A stretch of 42,407 bases of DNA from a virus: positions 1-42,407 of IMG/VR virus record IMGVR_UViG_3300036760_000386; one strand, given 5' to 3'. The notes below the pieces were generated by a model that saw nothing but the letters and a program-made list of their open reading frames with translations, was not told the origin of the DNA and searched no databases. This document shows, piece by piece, positions 24,767-37,098 of this stretch (positions are counted from its first letter, which is position 1; every line of letters starts with the position of its first letter). A program made the translations under genes and the position numbers.

Positions 24767-25639
24767 ATGGCAACAGATGTAGATAAACTATTAAGACAAG
24801 GTGGAAAAATTTATATTTCCACAAACTATGATGAGAATACATTCACGTATTCCCAACCAACAGATACGAATCTGGATACTAATATTGCATTGATTGAATC
24901 ACAAAACACATTCCAAGCATTGGCATATTTCCAAAACTTCAATGTAAATCATGCAAGAGAAGACGAACAGACAACAATCTTTGATGATTGCGATAAAGGA
25001 TCAGAGGTGTCAGCAAGATTTACACCAAGCTTCAATTATGATCTTTTCGGTGTGAACGATTTCCCGCTTATGAGATTGATATTGAATACAGCTTTATTGA
25101 ATGTTGCAGGTACGCTTGTTACTGGTGCAACACAAGACATAGTGAATCCAAGTGCGTATTTGAACTTCTATCCTATAGCTAACCAAAACTTTGACGGATC
25201 TATTATCTCTATTACGAGTATTACAGGTTCAGTTGATGGTGCGATAGTTGCAGGAACAGATTACAACGAGATAACAAATGGACTTGGTATATATGGAGTT
25301 GAGTTCATATCTGGTTGAGCTATTACAACACTTACGCAGACGTTTACTATAGTATATGATTATACACCGTCAGCATCTACCATTATTGGGTACAGATCAA
25401 ACGCTATTAGTATACCTAAGGTATTGCTTAAGTTTGTGTCTTGTGAAGATACTTTTGAAGATGCGGGAGTTACGAAACTCAAGACAAATACAGTATATAT
25501 CACAAAAGCATTTTTGAATAGTGAATATGTAGAGAACTTTACCAATCTTGCACAACAAGAATTACAGTCATCTTCTCTCACATTTACTGTTGATAAGAGT
25601 GGTGATTATTACCATAAAAAAGCGATTGTAGACGCATAA
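24767..25639 (+). CDS. Major tail (tube) protein
   Basis: This 290-residue protein is joined by one UGA-glycine (EFISGGAITTLTQTF). It is beta-rich and acidic, with GGKIYISTNYDENTFTYSQP, FQNFNVNHAREDEQTTIFDD and TFTIVYDYTPSASTI. It lies before the tape measure gene and has the usual size of a tail tube protein, so this is the best assignment. The internal ITSITGSVDGAIVAGTDYNE block looks like an Ig-like or tube-wall strand set. No strong signature lets me be certain. Confidence 0.75.
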
Positions 25640-25645
25640 AAAAAC

Positions 25646-25672
25646 TTGCATTTAGCAAAAAAAGATTATACT
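25646..25672 (+). promoter_or_regulatory. Promoter ahead of tail chaperone gene
   Basis: TTGCAT (25646-25651), 15 bp, TATACT (25667-25672), 28 bp before the ATG at 25701. Confidence 0.6.
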
Positions 25673-25700
25673 GTATTTATTTATGGTATAATTTTTTTAT

Positions 25701-26357
25701 ATGCTCGATAAACGAAATCATATACCACTACGTAAAAGACATACAATAGATATTGTTGACAACTCAAGAGAAAAGATATTCACTATCAGTTTCACGCAAG
25801 CAACAGCATGTGAAACGATAGAGTTTCAGGAGTATGGATATTTGGAGCAATTAAAATGGTTAATACTTTTTATAGATAGTAATGGTGCATATCATTATCC
25901 AGAATATGCATTCCCCAAAATAAGGTGGTGGTATCCAAAATATATACGAAATAAGATGGTAAAAAAACAACAGGATATGGTTAAAGGTAAAGTGAATAAG
26001 ATACTATCAGATAATATAGAAAATATATTCAAAGAGATCATAGGTAAATATCACAAGGAACATACAAGTCTATATGATGGGATACAAAAATCTTTATCCA
26101 AAGGCGAAGAAAGAAGAAGAGGTGTATTATGATCTAATTTAATGGCTATATGTAAAGAGTTCAATATCAACGGTATAAATGAATTGCTTGATGAGTATAC
26201 TATAGAGCAGATAGGCTGGATGTCTGATATGATTACATTTACATATTACGAACAGACAAAAGAGGGAAGATGGGCAAATAACAAGATGCTCGGTGGCGAT
26301 AAATTGAGTAAAGATCAGGAAGCGATTATGAAGTTTTATGATAGATTTGATCTATAA
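25701..26357 (+). CDS. Probable tail assembly chaperone
   Basis: This 218-residue protein has one UGA-glycine (RRRGVLGSNLMAICKE), so the two parts seen in the standard code are one gene. The N-terminal half is a strand-rich domain (TIDIVDNSREKIFTISFTQA); the C-terminal half is helical (EFNINGINELLDEYTIEQIG; EQTKEGRWANNK). Position between the tube and tape measure genes is where tail assembly chaperones lie. These often use a -1 frameshift; here none is needed. It ends in TAATG with the tape measure gene. Confidence 0.6.
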
Positions 26358-29300
26358 TGGCAATCCAAACAGAACCAGTAGTCACGCAATTCAAAGCTGA
26401 AATAGATCAGTGAAGTTTCAACAAAGCTATACAATCAATTAAAGATATACAGAAACAGGCAAAGATAGACGTAGAGATAGCAGTTGGGAATGTAGACAAA
26501 CAGATACAGTCGATCACAAAACAGATTAGAGAGGGTGGACAGAAAGGGAAAATAAGTTTCGATTTCGATGAAACGTTACTGAGAGCATCACTAGCAGATG
26601 GATTAAAGAATGTTAAAATGTTTGCAAGAGATACCAAAGTTGAGTTGGATAAAAATAAGTTTATAGATTTAAACATAAATATTGCTAAGGCAGAGTCACA
26701 ACTTGCTACTTTTAGACAAGAATTAAAGACAGCAACAGGACAAAGAAGGGCGGAGCTTATATTGGACACAAAGAACGCACAGAGTTCGCTAACGGAAGCG
26801 TCAAGAAGACTACAGAACTTCAAGAATATATGAGATGAGGCAACCAGTAGACTACAAGCAAAATTCAATGCATTATGATCTGGTATAAGATCAAGTATCG
26901 GTAATGCGTTAACAAGTATAGGTATTGTTGGAGGTATAGCAGGAATAGTTTGATTATGAAAGGCTGTTTTTGGATTGGTTGCAGACTACCAGAAATATAA
27001 TGCTGTATTAAAAAATTCTCTTTGATCTCAAGCAGAAGCTACAGCATCACTCAATCTTATTAAAGATGTAGCAAGTAAAACTCCTTTTGAGTTGAACTCT
27101 TTGACAGAGTCATATATCAAATTAGTCAACAGAGGTTTCAAACCAACAAGGGAAGAGATTATATCACTTGGTGATCTTGCGTCCTCACAAGGTAAACAAT
27201 TTGATCAACTTACAGAGGCGTTGCTTGATGCACAAACAGGAGAATTTGAAAGACTAAAAGAGTTTGGAGTAAAAGCTAAAGTTTCAGGCGATCAGGTAGC
27301 GTTTACGTTCAAAGGTGTCACTACTACGGTATCAAAAACAGATGATGCTATTAGAGCATATGTTTTATCATTATGAAACTTGCAGGGTATCAGTTGATCT
27401 ATGGCGGAGCAGTCAAAGACATTGGGTGGTCAATTCTCTAATCTATTAGATAGTCTTACCCAACTAGGTACACAAATAGGTGTAGCGTTATTGCCAGTAT
27501 TCCAGTGATTAGTATCGTGAATATCAAGTTTGATTAGTTTTCTTAGTAGTATATGAACTCAATTGCCTATAATAACAACTTTATTTGCTTGATTGTGAGC
27601 ATCTTTACTGATATTGAATTTTTGAGGAATAGTTGCATGAGTGACTGGTTTCTTATGAACATTACCGCTGTTAATATCGGGCATTACCGCTCTTTGATTG
27701 TCAGTATGATTAGCGACTGGTGGACTATCACTATTGGTTTGAGGTATAGTAGCATTATGAACAGCGTTTGCTACCAATGCTTTTTGATTACAAGATTTTG
27801 TAAATGGTTTATTTGGAATAGAGGCATGAGTGAATGTCACAAGTACTACACTAACTGGATTGAACACAAAACTTGATGAAGTTTCCCAAAAAATGAAAGC
27901 TCTACAAGAAGATTTCAAAGCAGGCAAAATATCGTTGGAAGAATATCAAACAGCGTCTGCAGATTTGGAGTCACAGAAAGCAAGTCTCACTGCTGAGATA
28001 GATAAAGAAACACAAAAACTTCAAGAAAATCAAGCTGTTCTAGGAAATACTACTGAAAGATTAAAAGAAAACATTGCTGAACTTGAAAGACTTGAAGCAC
28101 AAAAGAACTTGAATAATCAATTGTATGAAGATGGTATGATTACGGAAGAAGCGGCTATTGCAACAAATGAGTCTCTATCAAAAAAGATTGCAGAACTTAC
28201 AAAAGAGAATAGAGATTTACAACTATCACAACAAGATGTCCAAGATATAATCAATAGTTTCAGTGCAGCTAGGACAATAGATGAACTTAATAAACAAGTA
28301 GCTAAAGCAAAAGATGTAGTAAAGGCAAATATCAATGCAGCAAGATCATTTATAGCATTACAAGAATTGAGAGGTGAGGAAGTGGATACAAAGGCACTAC
28401 AGAAGTTTCTTGCTACACAACAAGAGATAGCAAAAACAATAGATCAGCAGGCAAAAGTACAAAAAGAGGTTATACAGAGTGGCAAACTACCTTCTATAGA
28501 TAGCTGAACCGATACACAAAAAAAGAAAACATGATCTGGGAAACAGAAACTATCCGCAGAAGATCAAGCAAAGAAAGACAAAGCAGAGGCAGAGAAAGCA
28601 GAAAAGGAAATACTTGACAATAAGATAAAAGCTGTCAATGATGCGGCTGAAGCTGAAATATTAGCCCTTGGTAGAACTGAGAAAGCAAAACAAGAAAACG
28701 CAGACAAGATATTACAGATAGACAAAAAAAGAAACGAAGATATAGCAAAACTACAAGGGAAGCAAGATGATCTTATAGTGAAGTCAGCACAAGCTATAAA
28801 AGATGCAAACGATAAAGCTCTTAAATCTTTTGGTGATAGTGCGGGAGGAATATTAGATAAGTTTGATACAGCAATAGCCAACACAAAAACCAAACTCCAA
28901 GAAATAGACGATAAAATTAAAGATGCAACCACCAGTCTTGGTGATATAGATAAAGAGATAGCGGATAGAGCAGTTGAACTTACCAAGAGCATTGCAGAGA
29001 CACAGGTATCCATTACCACAGAACAAGACCCACAAAAGCAGTTAGACCTCCAAAAAGAGCTAGCGGCACAACAGGCTGAATTACAGTTAGCACAATCCAA
29101 AGTATCGGCTGATCTTATAGCACAGGAACAGAAACAGTCTGAACTATCAGACACAGAGTTATTGCTACAAAAAAAAGATGAACTCAACCAGCAATTGGTA
29201 GACTTACAAACACAGAAAGATCAAGAGAATGCTATCTTGAAGACTGCACTAGACCAACAACTTATTGCTGAGCAGGCATTCACGAGTGCATTAGGGCTGG

Positions 29301-29509
29301 AGATTGGCAGGAGGAACGCCTTTTTGGATGCGTACATAAAGAAGTTGTCGGAGTCATCACTTGCTAGTAGATTGTGAACATTAAGTGAGACACAGACCGC
29401 CGCTGGACGTCTGCAGTCTGCGGTGAATAACACAACCATTACCAACAATATATCCGATCCCACCTCTGTTCAGTCTGTTATCAACGCACTTACCCAGCTA
29501 ATTGTTTAA
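26357..29509 (+). CDS. Tape measure protein
   Basis: This 1050-residue protein sets tail length. The N-terminal 200 residues are coiled coil (KAIQSIKDIQKQAKIDVEIA). Next comes a TMP core with KTPFELNSLTESYIKLVNRG, FKPTREEIISLGDLASSQGK and a hydrophobic stretch (residues about 370-490) with several membrane-like helices. The last 550 residues are a long coiled coil rich in Gln, Lys and Glu. About 37 UGA-glycines occur, most of them in the hydrophobic part, where nearly every glycine is UGA. The standard code breaks it into five or more ORFs. Confidence 0.9.
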
Positions 29510-29526
29510 TACATAACACTACGCAA

Positions 29527-30444
29527 ATGCTCTGAAAGAATTACACTTACAGATGATACAGCCTCTCTGATGATATAGGCTGGATCAAAAAAGTAGTGCT
29601 CCAGAATATCACTAAAAACAAAGCAATACGTGGGAATACATATGCTTTTGCGAACACACATGGGAGTACTATTTGACCACGTATTGCAGAGTCGAGACTT
29701 TTCTCGTTTGAGTGACGTATCCATATTATAGACGACTATATAAAAGAAAAAAGACGATCAGAACTATCGTCCGTATTCCATATAGAAAGTAATCTAAACA
29801 ATCCACGCTTCTACCCACTCACTCGGGATACCAAATACGGAGAACCAAGAACAGCTGAATGTATGGTATATACTCCGATGCAAGGCACAAACGAACTCTG
29901 TAATCCGGTTATTGAGTTCAATTTCGAGTTGGTGTCTGCCGATCCAAGAGTGTATGATCCAACAGTGATAGAGGTCAATGGATGATTGGCACAGATGGGA
30001 GCATGACCACTCCGGCATATCCTACCAGACGATCTTGAAGACACAGTCTCAGATGCTTTGGAGTGCTCGCATGACGGTGATTGGGACGCTCCTATGAGTA
30101 TATCGGTTGTTGGTACAGTAGTGAACCCAAAGATATTCATCATCCAAGACAATGAGATCAAATACTTCATCAAGATAAAGAAAACTTGTACTGATCTTTT
30201 CATAACCAACAGAGATACTGTAGCGACAGACGCAAACGATAGGTTTATTGTGAGAGATGCGGGCGTAAATATCAGTTCCTACAGGCAGGAGACACAAGGT
30301 GGTTGACCACTCTTCATTGCTGCCTCTTTGGAACAATTTGGGTGAACTAAAGTGTCGTATGTGGCGGTTATTGCGGACAATTATTGGGAAGCGAAGGATA
30401 CAACGACAGTACAGGTTTTATATCGTCATACATATAGTTACTAA
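29527..30444 (+). CDS. Distal tail (Dit-like) protein
   Basis: This 305-residue protein has eight UGA-glycines. It reads like a Dit: YSLSDDIGWIKKVVLQNI near the N-terminus, GRIHIIDDYIKEKRRSELSS, then NEIKYFIKIKKTCTDLFI and RFIVRDAGVNISSYRQE near the C-terminus. Dit caps the tail tube and starts the baseplate. Gene order (after tape measure, before a hub-like protein) agrees. It shares a TAATG with the next gene. Confidence 0.75.
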
Positions 30445-31484
30445 TGATACTTTCTGCATATATGTATGATAGTTTTTTTTCAAATGTACCAGTAAATCAA
30501 TTCTTTCTTGATCTCCAGCAGACAGCGGTGAGTGTCAAATATGAGCTCAAGAATCACCATGTTGCTACATTCTCGTTGGCTTTGGATACAACCATAACGC
30601 AAGGTCAGAAAATAAGGATATATGAAGAGCAAGATGAGACTAATTTGATTTTCTCGTGATATGTTTTTTCTATTTCTCCGGTGCTGGATAGAGCAAATTC
30701 ACTGTTACAAATAATATGCTACTCAGAAAAACATTTTTTGTCGAGGAGGATAGTGCTATGAGACCAGATGTTAACAGGTAACGTATCTGATTTGATAACT
30801 AAGTTGATTATGGAGTACAATAGTAACGGGGACAGCTGGGTATCGGATTGTGATGCTATAGTCATGGATATTGAAGCAAAGATAGGTGCTTCATATTATG
30901 ATCTCATTAACGATGTTTGTGATGGAGCAGGAGCAGATTGGGATGTATTGAATGGGGTGGTTAAGATAAAAACGACAATAGGGATAGATAGGACATATGG
31001 TGTTGATTTCCAGGAGATAGTATTTTCGGAGAATGAGTCAAATGTATCAGGCATAGAGGTGATGGTAGAGGCGAATGGTGCGAATGTGGTGGTAGCGAAG
31101 AATGCGGATAGCGGATTGACACAGATATTCCCTTCCCCGCTGCCTGTGGTGGTAAAGTCGGTAATTTTCAAGGAGTTCAAGGAGACGGATCTTGCGGTGG
31201 CTGCAGAGAAATATCTAGCAACTATCAGTACCACAAACTACAAACTACAGCTCGAACAAGGGGCGGTGAATGCAGCGGTGGGAGATAAGATAAAGTTGAG
31301 GGTAGAATGATTTGGGGTATATGATTTTGTAGGTTCTGTGTATGTAACTGGCAAGACTGTAGAGTTTACCAACGGGGTGAAGGTGGAGACTATAGAGGTA
31401 TCGGAGACAACAGCAGAGATAAGGAACTTTGGATGAGCGATAAGAAAAATACAGGCGGATGTTAAAAGATTACAAGTTTCGTAA
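30444..31484 (+). CDS. Tail hub (Tal/gp27-like) protein
   Basis: This 346-residue protein has four UGA-glycines. It is beta-rich at the N-terminus (QQTAVSVKYELKNHHVATFS; QGQKIRIYEEQDETN), with a middle helix (GNVSDLITKLIMEYN) and a C-terminal RKIQADVKRLQVS. This layout resembles hub or tail-associated proteins that hold the tip and may lead to a lysin domain; no peptidase motif is seen. It follows the Dit-like gene, as expected. Confidence 0.7.
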
Positions 31485-31491
31485 AAAAAAC

Positions 31492-31518
31492 TTGCTTTTC
31501 TAAAAAAATCAGTATTCT
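31492..31518 (+). promoter_or_regulatory. Promoter ahead of fibre gene
   Basis: TTGCTT (31492-31497), 15 bp, TATTCT (31513-31518). A 31-bp stretch matches the one at 17942-17973 ahead of the portal gene without a change. Confidence 0.6.
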
Positions 31519-31548
31519 TTCAGGAAGATATTTATTTGTAGTTTAATT

Positions 31549-34500
31549 ATGCCAATAACGTGAGCTTTGGAGACAGTAAAACTCATAAATGCACGTCCTA
31601 ATGGGGTAAGGACAACAGACCAGGATCATACTGATAACTGGGTATATTTCACCGAAGGCAGAGTAAAATTCTTCGATGGTGATCTCAAAAAGGAGTTTAC
31701 GCTTACGTATGTTCTGGAGGTTTCCACTACGGTGAATGCTGTGATTGGGCAGACTATCACAGGCGGTACATCTACCCAAACAGCGGTTGTTGTAGGGATT
31801 TCGAACAATTATCTGTATGTGAATACGGTATCTGGGATATTCACGAATGGGGAGACTATCACACATACAGGATATAGTGCAACTTTGACAACACAGCTTG
31901 GGGTTGGTATATCTGGTGGGAAGGCGGCAATAAAGTGTACTAGAGCAACGACAAGCCAGTTCTCTGCGATCCCGAACAAGCCGTTACATGCTATGTTTGA
32001 GGCGTATATCTCTACAGACCCTACTTATCAGCTACAGCATGCAGTCAAGATTTTGGATATATCTGGTAACAAAAAAATATACATAGAGATACCGGAGAAT
32101 AATGTTGAGGACATGAGCTTGAACAGCGATACCAGCGGATTGAGTATTGGAGAGCTCAAAAGCACAACCTCATATCCTACACACACAAACTATGTGCCTT
32201 TGTGGACTGTAACGAGTGGAGCATGGGAGACAGCTACAGATGATAGAGAGCATTATCTGATAGACGGGGAGTATGTTGATACATCTGTATTGGAGGCGGA
32301 GATCACGCAGCAGATACAGAACGGGGTGAATAATTATGTGGTATCAACAGGAGCGATAAATTACTATGAGGCTACCTACACACCACTCCCTGCTGCTGTG
32401 ACACAATCAGCAGTATACTATTTTAAGTCTCATCAGACTAACACGGGCACTTCTTTTTTTACGTTAAATACAGTAGGTTGACCGGTAACTGCAGAGGTCA
32501 AGAAATACCACGATCAGGGACTCCAAGCAGACGACATAGAGATAGATCAACAGATGGCAGTCAAATATGATGGCACATATTTCCAGCTAATCACTCCTAC
32601 TGCGAGTGCTAATTTGGCACAAACAGAGCAATCACTTATCACAGGTACAGTAGGCGAGGATGTGGAGACTGGCAAGATAGGTTTTGTATGATGAGGGGTG
32701 GTTGAGAAATCAAAACTACAGCAGACCACTGGTTGATATAACCTGATAGTGGGAGATGGTATAAATATAAGGATACAGCAGTGATTTATTGCACAATCTG
32801 ATAATATACTCAGGGCGGTAACTGTTCATGTGAAAACAAACGGAACCCCAGTAGATACACTACAAGCGAGGATATATGAGGCAGATCAGACAACACTTGT
32901 TGCTACGAGTGAGCAGAATATCCTTACTATCAGCGGCACTTACGTGGACTATGATTTCACGTTTGCTGATGTGGTGCTTACGGAGGGGACAAGATATAAT
33001 ATTGAGATTAGGAGAACAGGCTCCCAGAGTGGGACAAACTATTATATAGTGGAGAACTATATTGGGGAAGAGTTATGGGAGTTTTGAGATACTACTATTT
33101 TTGATGGTTCGGTATATAATTATACAGCTGGCTCTCTCTACTTTGTAATGCAGATGGCTAAAGACTATACTGTAGGTGAATGGTATCTTTCAGATAGCTA
33201 TTTTTCGGCTACTGGATTATGTGATGGGATATTCACAGAAACTAAAAATACAGGTGAAGATTGTCTGATTACGGTAGCAGGTGCGAACGGTAACCAGTTG
33301 GCGTTAACGCCATGATTAGAACTTTTTTTGAATACCGATATTGTGGGAGATAAGCAACTGGTGTATGATACAACAACATATTTCGGGTATGATGCTACAG
33401 ACCACGAAAAGATCGCACAAAAGTTTAAGATAAATAGATCAGTCCAGATGAGTAATATTCTGCTTAGGGTGCAGAGGAATGGATCACCATCAGATAATAT
33501 GCTTGTAAGGATAGAGACGGATAATAATGACGAGCCATCAGGGATATTGGTTGATCCAAACGCAGAGGCTACTGTTGTATGATCTAGTTTATCGAACAGC
33601 TTTATTCGTCCACTTTCATTCCCTTTTGCTGGTTTTTTCTCGCTCTCACAAGAAACAGACTATTGGATAGTACTTACAAGAGATGGGGCGGTGAGTACCA
33701 CTAATTACTATTCACTATCAATAAGAGATTGAGCAGACGATTATCCATATGGTCGTCTCGTGAAACTCAATAGTTGATCCCGGTCTAATCTCAGTAAAGA
33801 CATATTCTTTGATCTTCTTTTGCAGTATGACGGGAAAGAGGAGCTTGATCCAAGGAACCAGGAAACCCCTTTCGGGGGAACCACAGCACAGGAGAAACAA
33901 TCTCAGTCGTTCATCATAGATCAAGACCAAGATATAGCACATATCATGCTATATCTTAAAAAGGAAGGGACACCGGTAGATAATGTGAATGTGAGGATAG
34001 AGACGGATGCGAGCGGGTTACCTTCAGGGACGTTGGTTGATCCAAATGCTATTGCTACATTTGTTGGTAGCGATCTAACAACGACCGAGAGGAGGACGTA
34101 TATGGATTTTATTGGTTCATTTTCTCTCACTAGGAATACTCGTTATTGGATAGTGGTAGAGAGAGATGGAGCTATCGATCTATCCAACTTCTATAGGGTG
34201 GGAGAAACGGATGCAGAGTTTTTTTATGGGAACAGAGCGAACTACAACACAAGCTGGAGTTTGTTGACTACGGGTCGTGCTTTTGTGTACCATTTCTATG
34301 ATATATACCATCCGGAGAGAGGGAATATCACCCAGTTCCCAGACACCTACACAGATATATTGACCACACAAACTCATTATGCGAAAGTAGGGACATCTAT
34401 ATCAGATACTCAGATAGTTATTGATAAAGTAGTGAGATTAAGGAACAGAGGACAAACTATCCAGACTGATGGTACGCAGTATTATTGTCCGAATGGTGGG

Positions 34501-34719
34501 TATGTGTATTGATATGTAACAGCTTCAGGTGCAAGTGCGATGTTGATGAAACTATATCTTGGTGATACGCCAAGCACAAGTATTGTGTATGCGAATACGA
34601 ACGATGCTAGTTGAGATTTGGGTATTTCATCCTATATCCCCAAATGAAAATACTTCAGCATCTCCATAACACACAACGGTTCGACGACTGCATCATACGC
34701 CACATTTTATATGTTGTAA
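31549..34719 (+). CDS. Large tail fibre with repeated beta modules
   Basis: This 1056-residue protein is continuous only with UGA as glycine (about 16 of them). The N-terminal 400 residues are fibre-like. Then three related beta-sandwich modules follow: around residue 420 (VKTNGTPVDTLQARIYEADQ), residue 630 (RVQRNGSPSDNMLVRIETDN) and residue 800 (LKKEGTPVDNVNVRIETDAS). The last two carry PSG-LVDPNA blocks. Such modules resemble jelly-roll or choice-of-anchor domains and may bind the host surface. It has its own promoter candidate. Confidence 0.8.
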
Positions 34720-34728
34720 TATAGGAAG

Positions 34729-35097
34729 ATGATAACAAGCCAGAGCATAACCACCCCACAAGGCACACAAAAGAATTATTTTATTACTCGTGAGGATTAT
34801 TGGAGGATTGATCTCAATATGTGAGTTGATCTTACGGACAAGCAGATTGATATGACAATCCGTGTAAATTATGATACTACTCCGAAACTAGAGAAGACAG
34901 CAATCATCACAGACATCCCACTAGGGCTTGCGAATATAGTGATAACGAAAGACGATACTCCTACTAATGATTATGTAGACCTTGCTCCTGGGAAATACAT
35001 ATATGACATCCAGATGAAGACTGTATCAACAGACGGAGATAGGGATACATTCCAGTTCGGAACAGTTATTATTTTAGATCATGTAACAACAGCATAA
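34729..35097 (+). CDS. Baseplate/fibre-associated beta protein
   Basis: This 122-residue protein has one UGA-glycine (RIDLNMGVDLTDKQI). Its pattern YWRIDLNMGVDLTDKQIDMT and GKYIYDIQMKTVSTDGDRDT matches the N-terminal Ig-like domain of many upper-baseplate (BppU-like) proteins. It would attach a fibre to the baseplate. A Shine-Dalgarno AGGAAG precedes the ATG, and the stop overlaps the next start (TAATG). Confidence 0.65.
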
Positions 35098-35408
35098 TGT
35101 ATATTACCATAGACACCACCGCGAAGACCTTGGAAGAGCTTATCAACGAGTATGATGTTGCAGAGAGTAATCCTTCTGGGCAGACCCTCTCTCTCATCAC
35201 AGAGAGAACAAACAGACAGCTATCTAATCCAGCTGTGGGGTTTGATCTCACGGGGGTAACGGATGACATCAGGATAGATGGTCTCTACCCTGCAGACATG
35301 ACGAACTCTCCAAGATTGTCTGCGTTTTGACCGGTGGAAGCAGAGAAGATACAGTACATATCTCTTATAGCTAGTGCTTCTGTGGTTGTGCCACTCCTTA
35401 TTATATAA
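35097..35408 (+). CDS. Hypothetical protein in fibre cluster
   Basis: This 103-residue protein has one UGA-glycine (PRLSAFGPVEAEKIQ). It starts MYITIDTTAKTLEELINEYD, a likely helix after a strand, with VGFDLTGVTDDIRIDGLYPA in the middle and a hydrophobic C-terminus (YISLIASASVVVPLLII). The last part could be a membrane or core helix. No family is recognised. It is translated in coupling with the previous gene. Confidence 0.55.
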
Positions 35409-35418
35409 TAATACAAAA

Positions 35419-36042
35419 ATGAGCTTGAGTACAAAAAAGATCTCCCCCAAACAAGGGAACGATAGCCTGCTCGTAGAGAGTGGGCAACCAAAAAAAATAT
35501 CTGCTCTCACCGCCTGAGCACCTGCTATTGGTACAGACCTTGTGCCTATCGCAAGAGCTGGTGCGAACTTTTCGTTATCACTTATAGATATAGCCACCTT
35601 CATCAACGCAAACGGCTGGGAGCGGAAAGGGGTGGCAAACAGTGGGGCTTCTTTGCCTACATGACCATATCTCGATGGATGGGCGTATTTTGTATCTGCC
35701 AATGGCGGGACAAATGACTTTTTGGGTACTTGGAATGCTAATTGCCAACCAGAGTTTACTAATAGGAAGCTATATGAGTGAGATATTATCGTGTATTTTA
35801 CAGGCGGGTTTGTAATTTTGGATAACAGAAGCAAATACTCGGAGACGTTTACCGCACAGACAACAGTAGCGATTGCAACGACTACTCATTGAATAAGATA
35901 TCCGTTCGATGTGGTAGTATATGAGACAGTAGGCACGACAGATTCGCAGATAGGATGTGATGTGGATATTGATAACACGAACGGTGATGTGTTAATAACA
36001 TTCGGGGTTCCTACTACTGGGAGGGTCGTTATTCTTGGATAA
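35419..36042 (+). CDS. Tail fibre-like structural protein
   Basis: This 207-residue protein has four UGA-glycines. It contains KKISALTAGAPAIGTDLVPI, which resembles the short repeat seen at the start of many phage fibres, then GPYLDGWAYFVSANGGTN and a beta-rich C-terminus (GIRYPFDVVVYETVG). It is likely part of the fibre or baseplate. It starts 10 bp after the previous stop, behind AAAAATG. Confidence 0.65.
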
Positions 36043-36067
36043 GATTTATATAGAAACATAGAAAACC

Positions 36068-37072
36068 ATGTCAAATAGTAAGATCAGACAACATCTCGGA
36101 CTCGTAGGCGGTATCAATCCTGGCACAACAACAGGAAGCTGATCTGCGTATGTGCTTCCGCTCCCATACGCCAATCGGGTATTACAGGAGTGGACGCCTA
36201 TCACTGTTACTATCCACACCACGAACAACGTTAACGCAACGTTTGATGTAGAATGATCAGGTGCGATCCCGTTGTATGATGCTTCGGCTAGTCCGTTGTC
36301 ACCACTAACACTCACAACATGAGGCACATATATTTTCGTGTACACCACCCAGTTGCCTGGTGTGTTACAAGCACGACAACTGATCTCTGCGACCGATAAA
36401 GGGACATATTACAGTGCTACGGTGATGACTGCTGCGAGTGTAGATATGGGTGCAGATATAGGAGCGTTTGTGCCTGCAGGCGAGAGAGGCAAGAAAGATA
36501 TACGGATCGATGTTGATCTCACAGCGAACGATGTACTACTCACCAATATCATAAACAAAGAGGCACGGGTGTATGATGGTATGAGGATACATTTCGTTGT
36601 AGCTGTAGGAAGCACGACATTCAAACTTATCGTTTCGCAATATCCATGAAATGTGGAGTATCTTAGTCAGTGAGATGTAGCGTGTCTGGTATGGAGTACG
36701 AGTGGTAACAGATGGGCGTTGCATTCAGTGTTGCAGACAACGAGTGTTAACCAATGAGTGGAAGCGGTGTGATCGCAAGTGATTGCTGATATTGATCTCT
36801 CGGGATTGACTGGTGCGACACTGTACAACAAAGCAAAGTATCTGTTTTTTGTGGATACGAGTATAAACAACCAGAACATCACACTGGATATAACGGCAGG
36901 TACATTGCCTGCGATATTTGAGGAGGGGATGGAGATCGAGATAATGATGGTGAACGCCACAGGGGTGTACAACTTCTATGTAACGACACCGTATGGCACG
37001 CTCTCGTTCATCAACAACCAGGATGTATTCAAGATGACGGTTGTCAATAGTACAATGGTAAGACAATGATAA
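36068..37072 (+). CDS. Fibre-type structural protein
   Basis: This 334-residue protein has eight UGA-glycines and ends TGA TAA. It starts MSNSKIRQHLGLVGGINPGT with a Thr/Gly-rich part (TTTGSGSAYVLPLPYANRVL) that is similar to the start of the next gene (TTTGTSTAYVLDANSWQL). The rest is beta-rich, with GADIGAFVPAGERGKKDIRI and IFEEGMEIEIMMVNATGVYN. The shared N-terminus suggests both attach to the same baseplate part. Confidence 0.7.
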
Positions 37073-37098
37073 GTTTTAGAAAATAATGTAATAATAGG

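Noticed and set aside
28564-29187. 207-aa minus-strand ORF opposite the tape measure gene
   Set aside because: Ser/Cys/Ala-rich shadow of the coiled-coil region on the plus strand.
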